A DNA stretch of 64,000 nt. Source: Chryseobacterium sp. MYb7. Lineage in GTDB: Bacteria; Bacteroidota; Bacteroidia; Flavobacteriales; Weeksellaceae. Positions within the stretch are counted from its first letter, which is position 1; each line of letters begins with the position of its first letter. Of the stretch, positions 55,836-64,000 are shown in pieces. The stretch is from the NCBI RefSeq assembly GCF_002979455.1, contig NZ_PCOU01000002.1, forward strand, positions 124,001-188,000. The letters run 5' to 3'. Below the pieces are notes generated by a model. The model was not told where the DNA came from, ran no database searches, and saw nothing but the letters and a program-made list of their open reading frames with translations. A program made the position numbers and the translations under genes.

Positions 55836-56256
55836 ATGAAAACTTTGGAAAAAACCAATCCATCAAATGGATCTCAATCATTAGAATCTCTGGTAGAAGA
55901 TTTTTGGAAGAATGATGAATTTGGCTAAAACGGAGCCAACAGTTAACATTATTGATAAAAATGGTGTTTATAAGCTTAAAGTATCAGCTCCGGGATTTAA
56001 GAAAAAGGATTTCAAAGTTGCAGTTGAGGACGGAACATTGATCATCAGTGCTGCAACCAGTGCAGAGAAAAAAGAAGAAAAAGAAAATTATGTCAGAAAA
56101 GAGTTTTCAGCTTCCTCGTTTGTCCGCAGTTTCCGCTTACCGGATAGTATTAGTTTAGGCCATATAAAAGCCAATTATAAAGGGGGATTATTAAATATTA
56201 CCATTAATAAATCTAATCTGGATAAAAAAGAAGTAAAAGAGATCAAAATACGCTAA
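55836..56256 (+). pseudogene. Hsp20 small heat-shock protein, apparently frameshifted near its N-terminus
   Basis: An ATG at 55836 gives MKTLEKTNPSNGSQS, then LESLVEDFWKNDEFG and a stop, like the N-terminal arm of flavobacterial Hsp20. The alpha-crystallin domain lies in the +1 frame (KTEPTVNIIDKNGVYKLKVS; APGFKKKDFKV; FRLPDSISLGHIKANYKGG; LLNITI). Dropping one base near 55923 joins them as about 139 residues, a normal length. An ATGATG at 55912 could instead start the alpha-crystallin part alone by coupled translation. The chaperone holds unfolding proteins; the C-terminal I-x-I motif reads EIKIR. Confidence 0.75.
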
Positions 56257-56272
56257 AATTTTTCAGTATTAA

Positions 56273-56959
56273 TTCATAAAAACCTATTACTATTATCACT
56301 GTCATTACAAATATGGATTCAGATTTGATTCGGACAAATTAAACGAACTTTTTGAACTGGAAATTTCTAAGTTGGAATATAATCCAATCATTAAAGAGCT
56401 TATGAAAGAAATACTTTTAGATAACTATAAACAATTCACTTGCGATATAGAGGCTAAGAGGAAGTCAATTTCAAAAGAGATTAATTTGCTTGAAGAAAAA
56501 GTTGCTAGTGCAAGAGATAAATACCTTGAAGATAAACTTGATGAAGAAGATTATAAAGAGATCAAAAAAATTACCAAATGCAAAATAGAACAACTTGAAC
56601 AGGAGATTCAACAGATGGTCTCAGAAAGTAAAGAACTTGACATAAAGACAAAAATAGAAAATGCACTAGATTCAATGGAAAACCTTGTAAACCTTTACCA
56701 GCAGGGCGATCTTCAAACGAAAAGAACGATAGGGTGTTTGATATTCCCCCAAAAAGTCGAATTTGACGGAAAAAGTTTTCAAACACCTAAAATGAATATT
56801 GTTGCTCAGTGTATCTACCAGTATAACAACGGATTAGGAAATAAAAAAAACCGACATCAAAGAGTGAAATCTTCAAATGTCGGTCTTGTGAACTTAACAG
56901 GACGCTATCCAAACTCTTTTTTTACAGATATAGAAAATATTTTAGTTTTAACTCATTGA
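56273..56959 (+). pseudogene. Truncated large serine recombinase (C-terminal half)
   Basis: An open frame from about 56273 lacks a start and begins inside the zinc-ribbon region: TYYYYHCHYKYGFRFDSDKLNELFELE. A long coiled coil follows (about 56400-56680; KRKSISKEINLLEEKVASARD) and a C-terminal tail (LIFPQKVEFDGKSFQTPKMN). This order is that of the large serine recombinase family. The catalytic resolvase domain is missing, and the fragment begins only about 20 nt after the hsp20 stop. It marks an old mobile-element insertion or deletion junction. Confidence 0.7.
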
Positions 56960-57385
56960 TAATCATTCATTTAAAAATATTTTGATTTTGTTTGAATTCT
57001 GTTAGGTATTCCACTATTACTATATTTAGTGACATATCTAAATTACACATTATATTTACATATATTGTATAAATTTAATTGATAATATTTATAGCTGGCC
57101 TGTTATGTCTTAGTATTTCCGCAAATAATATAAAAAACAGTACTTATTGCAAAAGCTTAAAACGTATCTCTAACAGGCTAGGATGGTCTAGCCTTAAGGA
57201 TAGGAGGAGGAAGATGCTACCGCTAGTTTTTATCAGCAGAAGTTTTTAAAGGTTTATCGTAATTTTATACCCCAGAGATTTAATATCTTTGTTTTTAGCC
57301 CTTACCGATAAACTGTTACGCATATTATGGCAATATCTGAAAAATAGCCTCTTTTGCTGCACAATGCTTCAGCTTATCAAATGTA
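56960..57385. other. Intergenic region, no gene recognised
   Basis: 426 bp between the recombinase remnant and the PIN-like gene. It is AT-rich, with a short purine-rich tract (GGAGGAGGAAGATG near 57203). No promoter or repeat was recognised. Confidence 0.4.
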
Positions 57386-57409
57386 ATGTGGAAGTTGCAG
57401 TTAATGTTT

Positions 57410-58444
57410 ATGAAACATGTGAATTTTAGTTATAATTGTTTTAGCGAAAAAGGAGAAGTTAGTTTACCCGATAAGGTATTTACGGCCTCCTGTTTGGAAG
57501 ATGGCTTCCAGCCCATTGTTTTTCTTGACAGCTGTGTCTGTTTGCATATCATTAAAGTGGTAGAACATAAGAGAAAAGCACAAGGGGTCAATATCCAGAG
57601 AATATTAGCATTGAAAGAGTATATAACCAAATATCCCGAAACCAGGATCGATCCTTTTTTTGCATTTTTAGAGCTCTGCTCACAAAAAGAAAGTTTCGAT
57701 TTTGAAAAATTCGAGGATTTTAGACACCGGATTGATTTCTTTACTCAAGTCCCCATTAAAATTTTTAAAAGCTTTAATTACGATTTTTACCGTGACTTTT
57801 TTGTGTTCCGAAGAATACCTCCCATGAAGGGAGATCCAATGGAGCCTGTGAACCAGATTCTGAAAAATTCTTATTGTACGTTACTTAAAATAAGAAGCCT
57901 GGCAACAAAAGGTCTGACAAAAAGTAATGCCGAATATAATATAGATGCACTGGCAGACTGGATGACCAATGAACTTAACATCTTTCGCGGTGCCGAGTAT
58001 AAGTTGGGAATGAATATTTTTGGCGGAAATACGGAGTTTAGGAAAATGATAGGGTTGAATAAGCCTAAGGATGTCAAAAAAAAGCTTAAAGGAACTGCGT
58101 GGGATATGTTTCATTCCAAATTTACAGCAAACAGCTTTCGTATATCAGAAATACTCCAGAAAGCTATTTATCCGTTTTTTTTAACCAGTGATGCCAATCT
58201 GTTTAAAATATTTCAAAATTTTAGTATAGAGATCGTGAAAGACGGAGGAGAAAATTTCGTCACTTCTTTCGTAATGACTTCTGATTTCTCATATCCCCAT
58301 CTTGATGATACTTTTATTGAAAAAAATAATAAAAAACTTTTTTACTTATTTGTGAACAGAAGTAATCATCAGCATCTCTTTAATGAAGAAAAGGTCGACA
58401 GGATGATTTCAGAGCTTGAGGCCGAAAATAACATTCCATTCTGA
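57410..58444 (+). CDS. Uncharacterised protein with PIN-like features
   Basis: About 344 residues from the ATG at 57410; in-frame ATGs at 57386 and 57404 are alternatives. The stretch PIVFLDSCVCLHIIKVVEHK near residue 35 resembles the first strand and catalytic Asp of PIN-domain nucleases. FFLTSDANLFKIFQNFS near 275 resembles the later TSD/TND motif of that fold. The middle is helical and carries acidic residues (ETRIDPFFAFLEL). No membrane helix is present. It lies in the accessory region just before an ABC-three-component operon but probably has its own transcript. Assignment to the PIN fold is tentative. Confidence 0.5.
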   Translation: MKHVNFSYNCFSEKGEVSLPDKVFTASCLEDGFQPIVFLDSCVCLHIIKVVEHKRKAQGVNIQRILALKEYITKYPETRIDPFFAFLELCSQKESFDFEKFEDFRHRIDFFTQVPIKIFKSFNYDFYRDFFVFRRIPPMKGDPMEPVNQILKNSYCTLLKIRSLATKGLTKSNAEYNIDALADWMTNELNIFRGAEYKLGMNIFGGNTEFRKMIGLNKPKDVKKKLKGTAWDMFHSKFTANSFRISEILQKAIYPFFLTSDANLFKIFQNFSIEIVKDGGENFVTSFVMTSDFSYPHLDDTFIEKNNKKLFYLFVNRSNHQHLFNEEKVDRMISELEAENNIPF

Positions 58445-58691
58445 TGTTTATCCACTAGTTTCGGGAATGCATGGTCTAATTCTTTTCCAAATCACATTTC
58501 TTTACTGCGCCAACAGCAGAAAAAAGTGCGGTCTCCATAAAAAAGACAATCCGAAACATGTCGTAGCCTTAATGGCTGGAATAGCAATATTAAAGCCAAT
58601 GTTTAAATATAGCCCCGTAGAAAAGAATAATTAGACAGTTAATTATGTTCCTATTTTTATGTAAATACGGAAATTCATAAGGGTATATTTA

Positions 58692-58699
58692 TATCTTTG
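58692..58699 (+). promoter_or_regulatory. Putative -7 promoter of the ABC-3C operon
   Basis: TATCTTTG matches TAnnTTTG, 27 bp before the SMEK-protein ATG. The preceding gap 58445-58726 shows no confident gene (a 72-codon frame there has no family resemblance). Confidence 0.5.
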
Positions 58700-58726
58700 C
58701 ATAAATTATAGCCTTTTAAAAATTAT

Positions 58727-59650
58727 ATGGATAACAAAGAGAAATATGTTAAGTTGATCACCAGGAGACTTACCTATCTAAAAACAGAGGTAATGATTTT
58801 AAATGCCCTAAACCTGACCGACATTAACATCTTTGCAGAAAATTTTTATAGGGATCTTTTCAACCTGATTGGCTATAGTTTCACCAATACGAATTTTGAA
58901 TCCAATAACTACGCTTTTATTGACCTGATAGATCATGTGGATAAGATAGCAATCCAAGTGACCTCCCAAAATGATAACGTCAAGATTAAGGAAGCTATCG
59001 ATGGATTTTATAGTAAGCCGGAAAATAAAGATTATAAATTAAAGCTGATGCTGATATCCAAAGATGCTAAGGACTATAGAACGAAATTCGGACATGATTT
59101 CAAACACAAGGACGATGTTTTGGATATCACAAGACTTCTTGCCTTGATCAATGATATCTCTGATCTGGATCAGGTTAAGAAGATTGCAGAATTCTTAGAC
59201 AAGCACATTGTCCCGGAAAGAAATAAGACGGAATCCAATGAAGTTGAAACCATAATGGCACTGATAGGGTATTTAAGTAATGAAGATAATTTGGCAGTCT
59301 CTGAGAGGCCTGGAAACGTTGATCCGGACTTTAAAATTTTCAACAGATTTGCTGATCATAGCAAATTTTTAATAAGTTTGTATTCGGAATTATGTATGTT
59401 GTATCAGCAGCCCTTGGCTGAGGCAAGAAAGGAAGTAGACGCTGTGAAAGCGATTAAAATTTCCACTTATCTTAAATATGAAAGTGATATGGTGCTAACT
59501 AGGGAAAATAATGATCCCAGAGCAGCTCTTGATCAACTCGCTGATATCTTTAATAATAAATTGTCAGTAAACGGACTTACATTCGATAAGCAGGCCATCA
59601 GGTTTTATTTGCTCGATGAGCTCATTAATTGTAACGTATTTCCAAATTAA
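58727..59650 (+). CDS. SMEK-domain protein of an ABC-three-component system
   Basis: 307 residues. The N-terminal half (KLITRRLTYLKTEVMILNAL; FAENFYRDLFNLIGYSF; DKIAIQVTSQNDNVKIKEAI) fits the SMEK domain, which occurs at the N-terminus of effector or sensor components in ABC-3C conflict systems. The C-terminal half (from about residue 165) is helical with no recognised fold. It is the first gene of a three-gene operon: the middle component starts 6 nt after its stop and the ATPase follows. Soluble; catalytic residues are not evident. Confidence 0.75.
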   Translation: MDNKEKYVKLITRRLTYLKTEVMILNALNLTDINIFAENFYRDLFNLIGYSFTNTNFESNNYAFIDLIDHVDKIAIQVTSQNDNVKIKEAIDGFYSKPENKDYKLKLMLISKDAKDYRTKFGHDFKHKDDVLDITRLLALINDISDLDQVKKIAEFLDKHIVPERNKTESNEVETIMALIGYLSNEDNLAVSERPGNVDPDFKIFNRFADHSKFLISLYSELCMLYQQPLAEARKEVDAVKAIKISTYLKYESDMVLTRENNDPRAALDQLADIFNNKLSVNGLTFDKQAIRFYLLDELINCNVFPN

Positions 59651-59656
59651 TAGAAC

Positions 59657-59893
59657 ATGTTGGTAAGTAAAGACGAAAATATAAAAACATCATCGGTATA
59701 TGTCGCCTCGCTGATACTGAAATCCATTCAGCGTCGAAGAGCCGACAAGATATCTATTTTCGATGTTGCGAAAGATCTTAAGAAATACAATATTACCCGT
59801 TACAGGCATCTTTTCTTCGGTCTTGCATTTTTGTACTCCTCAGGGATCATCGACTTTAATGCCCCATTTATATATGTTAATAAACAGAAATGA
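59657..59893 (+). CDS. ABC-three-component middle component (MC6-like)
   Basis: A small 78-residue protein with a winged-helix-like pattern (SVYVASLILKSIQRRRADKIS; IFDVAKDLKKYNITRYRHLF; LAFLYSSGIIDFNAPFIYV). Its size and position, between a SMEK protein and a DUF2326 ATPase, fit the middle component of ABC-3C systems, which bridges effector and ATPase. It overlaps the ATPase start by 4 nt. The exact subfamily number is uncertain. Confidence 0.68.
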   Translation: MLVSKDENIKTSSVYVASLILKSIQRRRADKISIFDVAKDLKKYNITRYRHLFFGLAFLYSSGIIDFNAPFIYVNKQK

Positions 59894-61617
59894 TTAAGTT
59901 AAATAGATTATATAGTGAACCTAAAATATTCGAACCCATCTCTTTCGATTATGGGATCAATATTATCATGGGGGAATCTGCCGAAAGCACAGATAAAAAA
60001 ATTGGTGTCGGAAAATCTATTTGCATCGAATTTATTAATTTTTGTTTATTAAAGCGGTTTTCTGACAGTAGGTTAAGCCTCATACCCAAAAGTTCCATCG
60101 ATATTATCGAAAGTGATATCAAGTTGGATCTAGACTTTAATGGGAAAAAAATGACCATTGCAAGGTCCATAAGAAATCCGGAAACCATAACGCTATACTT
60201 GGATCAAAGGGAGACTGTTTTCGACCGTCTTGAAGATGCCTCTGATTATCTGGGTAAACTATATTTTGATTCTTTTCCTGCCAATTTGAAGAGACTAAGT
60301 TTCAGAAATCTGCTTCAACCCATCATTAGGGATGAAAGGTCTGAATTTAAAGATCTGATCCAATCCCATGACACGAGCAAGAGGATTCCACCTGACTATA
60401 GTCCCCATTTATTTTATCTTAATCTTGGACTTGAGAAGTATTCCGATCTTAAGGTGGTAAATGAAAATCTCAAGAAAAAATCGGCATATTTTTCAGAAAT
60501 AAAAAAAATTGTAACCCGCAACAACGAGATCAAAATTCCCGATGCTAAAGCGCATCTCAATGAACTTGATAGTGAGGTACATAAAATCAACAAAGCGATC
60601 GAAGCGCTCAAAGGTAATGCTTCTTTTGAAGCCCTGCAGGATGACCTTGTTAAACTGGAGGAGAGGATGCATACCCTTAGGGTGAGGCAGCAGGCTGTAA
60701 AATATGAAATTAAGCAGATCGATTCTCTGCCGGCACCTGAAAATATCAATGAACAGGAAATGGCCATCATTTTTAACCAGTTCAAACAGGGCCTGGGTGA
60801 CCTTGTCGAAAAATCACTGGATGAACTTAAGGAATTTAAAAACAAAATTGATGGATTTCGTTCTTCTATTGTCAATGACCGTCTACAGTCACTTAAAGAA
60901 GAGCTGAGCTTGTTGAACGAAACCCTACGGAAATTGGATGACGATTATTCCAGGAAAGTAGGTCTGATTGATAACGGCGAAATTCTGAAAGATCTAAAGA
61001 CTTCAATCAAGGTTTTTAATGAAAAGAACAGTGAACTGAGCAGTCTTAGGTCCTTAATAGAACGACATGACACCGCAGAAAGGGAAACAAAACTTCTAAA
61101 AGCTGAAAAGACCGCCTTGTTGGCCAAATTTGATGAAGAGCTCTATCAGAAAACTGAAATTATCAAAAGTTTTAGGGAGACAATCCTAGAGATCCACGAA
61201 CAGATCATGGGCAATAGGGAAGCACATTTCGATATCATTACTACAAAGAACAATAGTATTGTGGAATTCATTATGAGAACCGATGATGACGGGAGCCATT
61301 CCACAGAACGTATGAAAATCTTCATTTATGACGTTTCTCTTATGTTCAATGAATATACAAAAAAATACCACCCAGGATTTTTGATCCACGACAATATCTT
61401 TGAAGATGATGATTCCATCGAAAAGAGTCTTAATTATCTCTATTCTTATAATGAAAAGAGTCCAAACGAGTTTCAGTATATCGTTACTTTGAATAGGGAC
61501 CTTATAGAACTTGCTGACAAGAAAGGAAAATTGGTATTTGATATCGATTCTGTCAAACGTGCTTCCTTTACAAAAGAAAAGCGGTTTCTGGGACTTAAAT
61601 ACAATGAAACGAAATAA
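59890..61617 (+). CDS. DUF2326-type SMC-like ATPase of an ABC-three-component system
   Basis: 575 residues. The N-terminal ABC lobe opens MIKLNRLYSEPKIFEPISFD with a Walker A in an unusual insertion, ESTDKKIGVGKSICIEFINF (GVGKS near residue 40). Two long coiled-coil arms run from about 185 to 440. The C-terminal lobe has the DUF2326 Walker-B-like YHPGFLIHDNIFEDDD and EFQYIVTLNRD. Such SMC/Rad50-like ATPases are the motor or sensor part of ABC-3C systems, predicted to act in conflict with invading DNA. It is the last gene of the operon. Confidence 0.82.
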   Translation: MIKLNRLYSEPKIFEPISFDYGINIIMGESAESTDKKIGVGKSICIEFINFCLLKRFSDSRLSLIPKSSIDIIESDIKLDLDFNGKKMTIARSIRNPETITLYLDQRETVFDRLEDASDYLGKLYFDSFPANLKRLSFRNLLQPIIRDERSEFKDLIQSHDTSKRIPPDYSPHLFYLNLGLEKYSDLKVVNENLKKKSAYFSEIKKIVTRNNEIKIPDAKAHLNELDSEVHKINKAIEALKGNASFEALQDDLVKLEERMHTLRVRQQAVKYEIKQIDSLPAPENINEQEMAIIFNQFKQGLGDLVEKSLDELKEFKNKIDGFRSSIVNDRLQSLKEELSLLNETLRKLDDDYSRKVGLIDNGEILKDLKTSIKVFNEKNSELSSLRSLIERHDTAERETKLLKAEKTALLAKFDEELYQKTEIIKSFRETILEIHEQIMGNREAHFDIITTKNNSIVEFIMRTDDDGSHSTERMKIFIYDVSLMFNEYTKKYHPGFLIHDNIFEDDDSIEKSLNYLYSYNEKSPNEFQYIVTLNRDLIELADKKGKLVFDIDSVKRASFTKEKRFLGLKYNETK

Positions 61618-61684
61618 TACGGGATTCGAAATTTTCCGCTTCTTCGGTGTATTTATCAGGTTTTTCAGTGGTCGAGGCTATGTT

Positions 61685-61702
61685 TGCCACGATTTTGCCA
61701 CA
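61685..61702. repeat. Arm-type direct repeat, left copy
   Basis: TGCCACGATTTTGCCACA, itself two TGCCAC units 11 bp apart. It matches 17 of 18 bases of the copy at 61820-61837 in the same orientation. The pair brackets the tRNA-end-like sequence, as integrase arm sites do. Confidence 0.6.
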
Positions 61703-61744
61703 CTTTATAAAAACCCTTCGTTTAAACGTCTTCAAAGCGCATTT

Positions 61745-61767
61745 GCGGAAAGTGAGGGATTCGAACC
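61745..61767 (-). other. tRNA 3'-end-like attachment site
   Basis: The plus strand reads GTGAGGGATTCGAACC preceded by GCGGAAA. On the minus strand this is a T-loop GGTTCGAATCC, the T-stem CCCTC, an acceptor half ACTTTCC and a G at the discriminator position, as in tRNA-Ser. The rest of the tRNA is absent (the 5' T-stem side does not pair). A lone tRNA 3' end is what a tyrosine-integrase element leaves at its far attachment site. Confidence 0.6.
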
Positions 61768-61786
61768 TAATGATTTAAGTAATTGA

Positions 61787-62406
61787 AAATCAAATGATTT
61801 AAAATTTACTTTTCAAAAGTGCCACGAATTTGCCACAACTCCAATATCTTATGGATTAAGCTACAAAATCTGAACAACTCAACTAAAATACACTTTAGTT
61901 TCGATATGCAAATTAGATATTTAGTTATTATGAAATAATAACAGCTTGATCTATTGTTTAAAATATGAGTTATTTTATTTTTTGAAGGGAGAAATACTAA
62001 TCGATACAAAATGTGAATTAAATTGATAATCAATAATTTAATTCACCATAAGGGGCAAATAGTGTTTAACTTTTTTCCAACTATTAATAACTATAACAAA
62101 TATACAAATATCTGAAAACTAACTAATTACAATAGAATAGGGGAATAATTCACTTTCCTAACCGTACTCAAAAATTTTCGTCTAAATTTTCTGTACCTGA
62201 AAGTTCAAGAAGCTAAAAAATACCCGGTAATCCCAAAATACTTCAAATAATGGTATAAGACTTGCAAAATTGTCGGCTAGATATCCTAATAAAGCACCTA
62301 TGGTTTCTTAATGCGACATTAATCCTGTTGCTCTTTTAATGTGTGTTTAACTACAGCAATTTTCGGGCGTTGGACTTCGATATCAAGCCTATTATTCCCA
62401 AAGAGA
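61787..62406. other. Intergenic region next to the attachment site
   Basis: 620 bp without a convincing gene. It includes the right-hand arm-type repeat at 61820-61837 and is otherwise AT-rich. It separates the ABC-3C operon from the minus-strand helicase operon. Confidence 0.45.
61820..61837. repeat. Arm-type direct repeat, right copy
   Basis: TGCCACGAATTTGCCACA, one mismatch from the copy at 61685-61702. It lies 53 bp beyond the tRNA-end-like segment. Confidence 0.6.
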
Positions 62407-62940
62407 TTATGTGTTTTTTTCAAGTAATTTCTGCACAAATTTTAATTTTCTGCTTCGTGAAAAATCGCTCTTAGCCTCCACTAAAAGAATATCATAAGTT
62501 GTTTGTACAAGCTGCGAGGTTTTATTTAAATAATCAGCTGTACAAACAGCATCATGTTCGGCGATATACCAATGAGTACTTAACAGTTCTTCAAGGGCAT
62601 TTTTTGCACTGTCTGATAAAAAGATTCTACTTATACTAATATGATCTCGTATGTTTTGATAAGCGGCTTCGCCTTTAACACAATTTTCTTTGAAACTTGC
62701 TGCATTAGGATCATCTCTATACCAAGACCCAGGCTCTTGGTAATAACTTAATCGATCAGACAGGCTATTGTTCCAAGTGCCGAGATTTTGGAGCAACGTA
62801 ATATAGCTTTGTTCCCGTACTGACCATTTTGTCGATGAAGCAGTAATAATTTTGTAAATAATGTAAAGTAAACAACCTAATATTCCGGTTATACCATATT
62901 TATTTATTTGATCTAGAATTATTTTAAAAATATCTGTCAT
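62407..62940 (-). CDS. Small membrane-anchored protein downstream of a helicase
   Basis: 177 residues. One transmembrane helix near the N-terminus (YGITGILGCLLYIIYKII, residues about 15-33) is followed by a mostly helical soluble domain with several conserved-looking aromatic and acidic residues (SWYRDDPNAASFKENC; STHWYIAEHDAVCTADYLNK). I do not recognise the family. It starts 15 nt after the helicase stop and is surely co-transcribed with it, which suggests a two-gene (or larger) system reaching past the window edge. Confidence 0.6.
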   Translation of the reverse strand: MTDIFKIILDQINKYGITGILGCLLYIIYKIITASSTKWSVREQSYITLLQNLGTWNNSLSDRLSYYQEPGSWYRDDPNAASFKENCVKGEAAYQNIRDHISISRIFLSDSAKNALEELLSTHWYIAEHDAVCTADYLNKTSQLVQTTYDILLVEAKSDFSRSRKLKFVQKLLEKNT

Positions 62941-62955
62941 ATAAAGGATATAAAA

Positions 62956-64000
62956 TTAGAAGTATCTGCGTAACGGTTCGACTTGTTTTTCTGGTAGTTC
63001 ATAAATTGTGTTTTTTACTATTATTTCTTCTTCTGAGACGTCTAAAATATGTTCATCTAAAGTAAGAATATCTTCGAAAGTAAGACCATATCTCAATAAA
63101 AGAATATGCCTTTCATTGTCAGTCCCATACTTTATATATTTTGAAAGCTTTATAGCTCTTGGATCTTCATACTGCTCATAATATTTGATAAATGCAGCAT
63201 AAAATACATCTGACAATTTAAAACCTATCAATTTATCAATGTAGTCATAAGTATCACTAATGATAAAATCGTAATCTACATCCCTTGCTAATATGTTTTT
63301 ACCATCAAGATTTAATGCATTATAAGGTTGAAGATTTTTATTAGGAAATTCAGTGGGACATTCAGTATACCACTTAGATTGAAGGCGATCTAAAAATATG
63401 CGATTATTTTTTTGGAGCCGCCTTAAGTTCGATAAACTAGTGTAACTATACCTATACCAGCAGATATTTTTAAATGTTTTACCATGGACTTTCCAAATAA
63501 TAATTTTTATTGCAGTATTAAAAACATTTTGTTCACCATGACTTAGTTCACGCCCTAGATAGTTTGAATATATTTCTTCAAACTTATCATATAAGGAATG
63601 CTTTTCATTTATATCCTCATTTAAAGTCTCTAAAGATATAATATCATCACCTTCAAAAATGGAGTTTAATAGCTGTTCAATCGTGGTGAAGATATCTTGT
63701 GAACTCAGTCTCCTAACCTGATTTTCTGTAAGATTTAGTTCATCATCAAAAGCTTCATTTAAAATTGCATCCTTGAAATCGTTATAATCGTCATCTTTTT
63801 CAGGCTCTTCAATATCAAGCAATGATGTGGTTTCCAATTCTTCGTCTTGTACCATTATATTTCTAAAATTTCGTATATTTTTAACTACCACAAAACCATA
63901 ATCGAATTTATATTCCATTGTTGACCGGCCAGCTCTACCAATTAAGTTTTTCACCGAAAGAGGTTTTGAACCTTCTAATTTATTTAGATAAACAAGATCA
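62956..64000 (-). CDS. SF2 helicase, C-terminal part (cut by window end)
   Basis: The frame is open to the window edge, so the gene begins beyond 64000. The visible 348 residues start DLVYLNKLEGSKPLSVKNLI, then IGRAGRSTMEYKFDYGFVVV, which is helicase motif VI of the Ski2-like/DEAD-box superfamily. The rest is a long helical accessory region with no further motif I recognise and ends EKQVEPLRRYF. A Ski2-like helicase paired with a small partner in an accessory region recalls defence systems such as Hachiman, but the partner here is a membrane protein and no HamA-type nuclease is visible. Confidence 0.7.
   Translation of the reverse strand, partial: DLVYLNKLEGSKPLSVKNLIGRAGRSTMEYKFDYGFVVVKNIRNFRNIMVQDEELETTSLLDIEEPEKDDDYNDFKDAILNEAFDDELNLTENQVRRLSSQDIFTTIEQLLNSIFEGDDIISLETLNEDINEKHSLYDKFEEIYSNYLGRELSHGEQNVFNTAIKIIIWKVHGKTFKNICWYRYSYTSLSNLRRLQKNNRIFLDRLQSKWYTECPTEFPNKNLQPYNALNLDGKNILARDVDYDFIISDTYDYIDKLIGFKLSDVFYAAFIKYYEQYEDPRAIKLSKYIKYGTDNERHILLLRYGLTFEDILTLDEHILDVSEEEIIVKNTIYELPEKQVEPLRRYF

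Noticed and set aside
58416..58634. 72-codon frame overlapping the end of the PIN-like gene
   Set aside because: No start context or known family; the tail KKDNPKHVVALMAG looks gene-like but I cannot support it as a gene.
61617..61786. Short frame after the ABC-3C ATPase running through the attachment site
   Set aside because: The repeats and tRNA-like segment explain this DNA better; the frame has no coding signature.
1..64000. CRISPR arrays, rRNA genes and complete tRNA genes
   Set aside because: Looked for by eye; no regularly spaced repeats, rRNA-like sequence or full cloverleaf was seen.

Overview
The window looks like a chromosomal segment of a Bacteroidota bacterium of the Chryseobacterium/Flavobacterium type. 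The DNA is AT-rich, there are several TAnnTTTG -7 promoter elements, and the gene families fit: flavobacterial polysaccharide genes, TPR-LuxR regulators and BON/Usp stress genes. The genus is inferred from these traits and from family resemblance, not from a marker gene.

Layout. (1) 0.1-15 kb, minus strand: a Wzx/Wzy-type exopolysaccharide locus. It runs from a receiver-domain protein through Wza, Wzc, flippase, glycosyltransferase, polymerase, a kinase fusion, an acetyltransferase and three glycosyltransferases to a WecA-like initiating transferase. Three copies of a TTCCA-N5-TGGAA palindrome lie about 90-115 bp upstream of three genes in it. (2) 15-21 kb, minus strand: a three-gene signalling module made of an NtrC-type sigma-54 activator, a FIST sensor and a large GAF/PAS hybrid kinase. 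(3) 21.5-28.7 kb, plus strand: three pilin-like proteins, a periplasmic chaperone-like protein, a usher-like outer-membrane barrel and a two-domain tip-adhesin-like protein. The order matches archaic (Csu-type) chaperone-usher operons. (4) 28.7-39.5 kb: a patchwork with an IS5-type transposase relic, a small two-component pair, a frameshifted CPBP protease, an NRAMP-like carrier, a TPR-HTH regulator, two secreted paralogues and a truncated DUF6629 gene. (5) 39.6-56.3 kb: a stress island with three BON paralogues, P-type ATPase, pyrophosphatase, MCE/Mla transporter, PfkB kinase, Dps, SDR, L,D-transpeptidase, Usp, a FixL-like heme-PAS kinase, a receiver-CRP/FNR fusion and Hsp20. FNR-type palindromes (TGAY-N4-RTCA) sit in the BON/stress-gene divergent regions and upstream of hsp20, so the FixL/FNR pair probably controls the island. 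(6) 56.3-64 kb: an accessory, probably mobile region. It has a truncated serine recombinase, a PIN-like protein, an ABC-three-component (SMEK/MC/DUF2326) operon, a tRNA 3'-end-like attachment site flanked by integrase arm-type repeats, and the end of an SF2 helicase gene with a small membrane protein.

Four genes (CPBP, BON1, MCE, Hsp20) carry single-base frameshifts, three of them at homopolymer runs. This is either real decay or residual sequencing error. All coordinates and repeats were read by eye; no alignment or database search was run.
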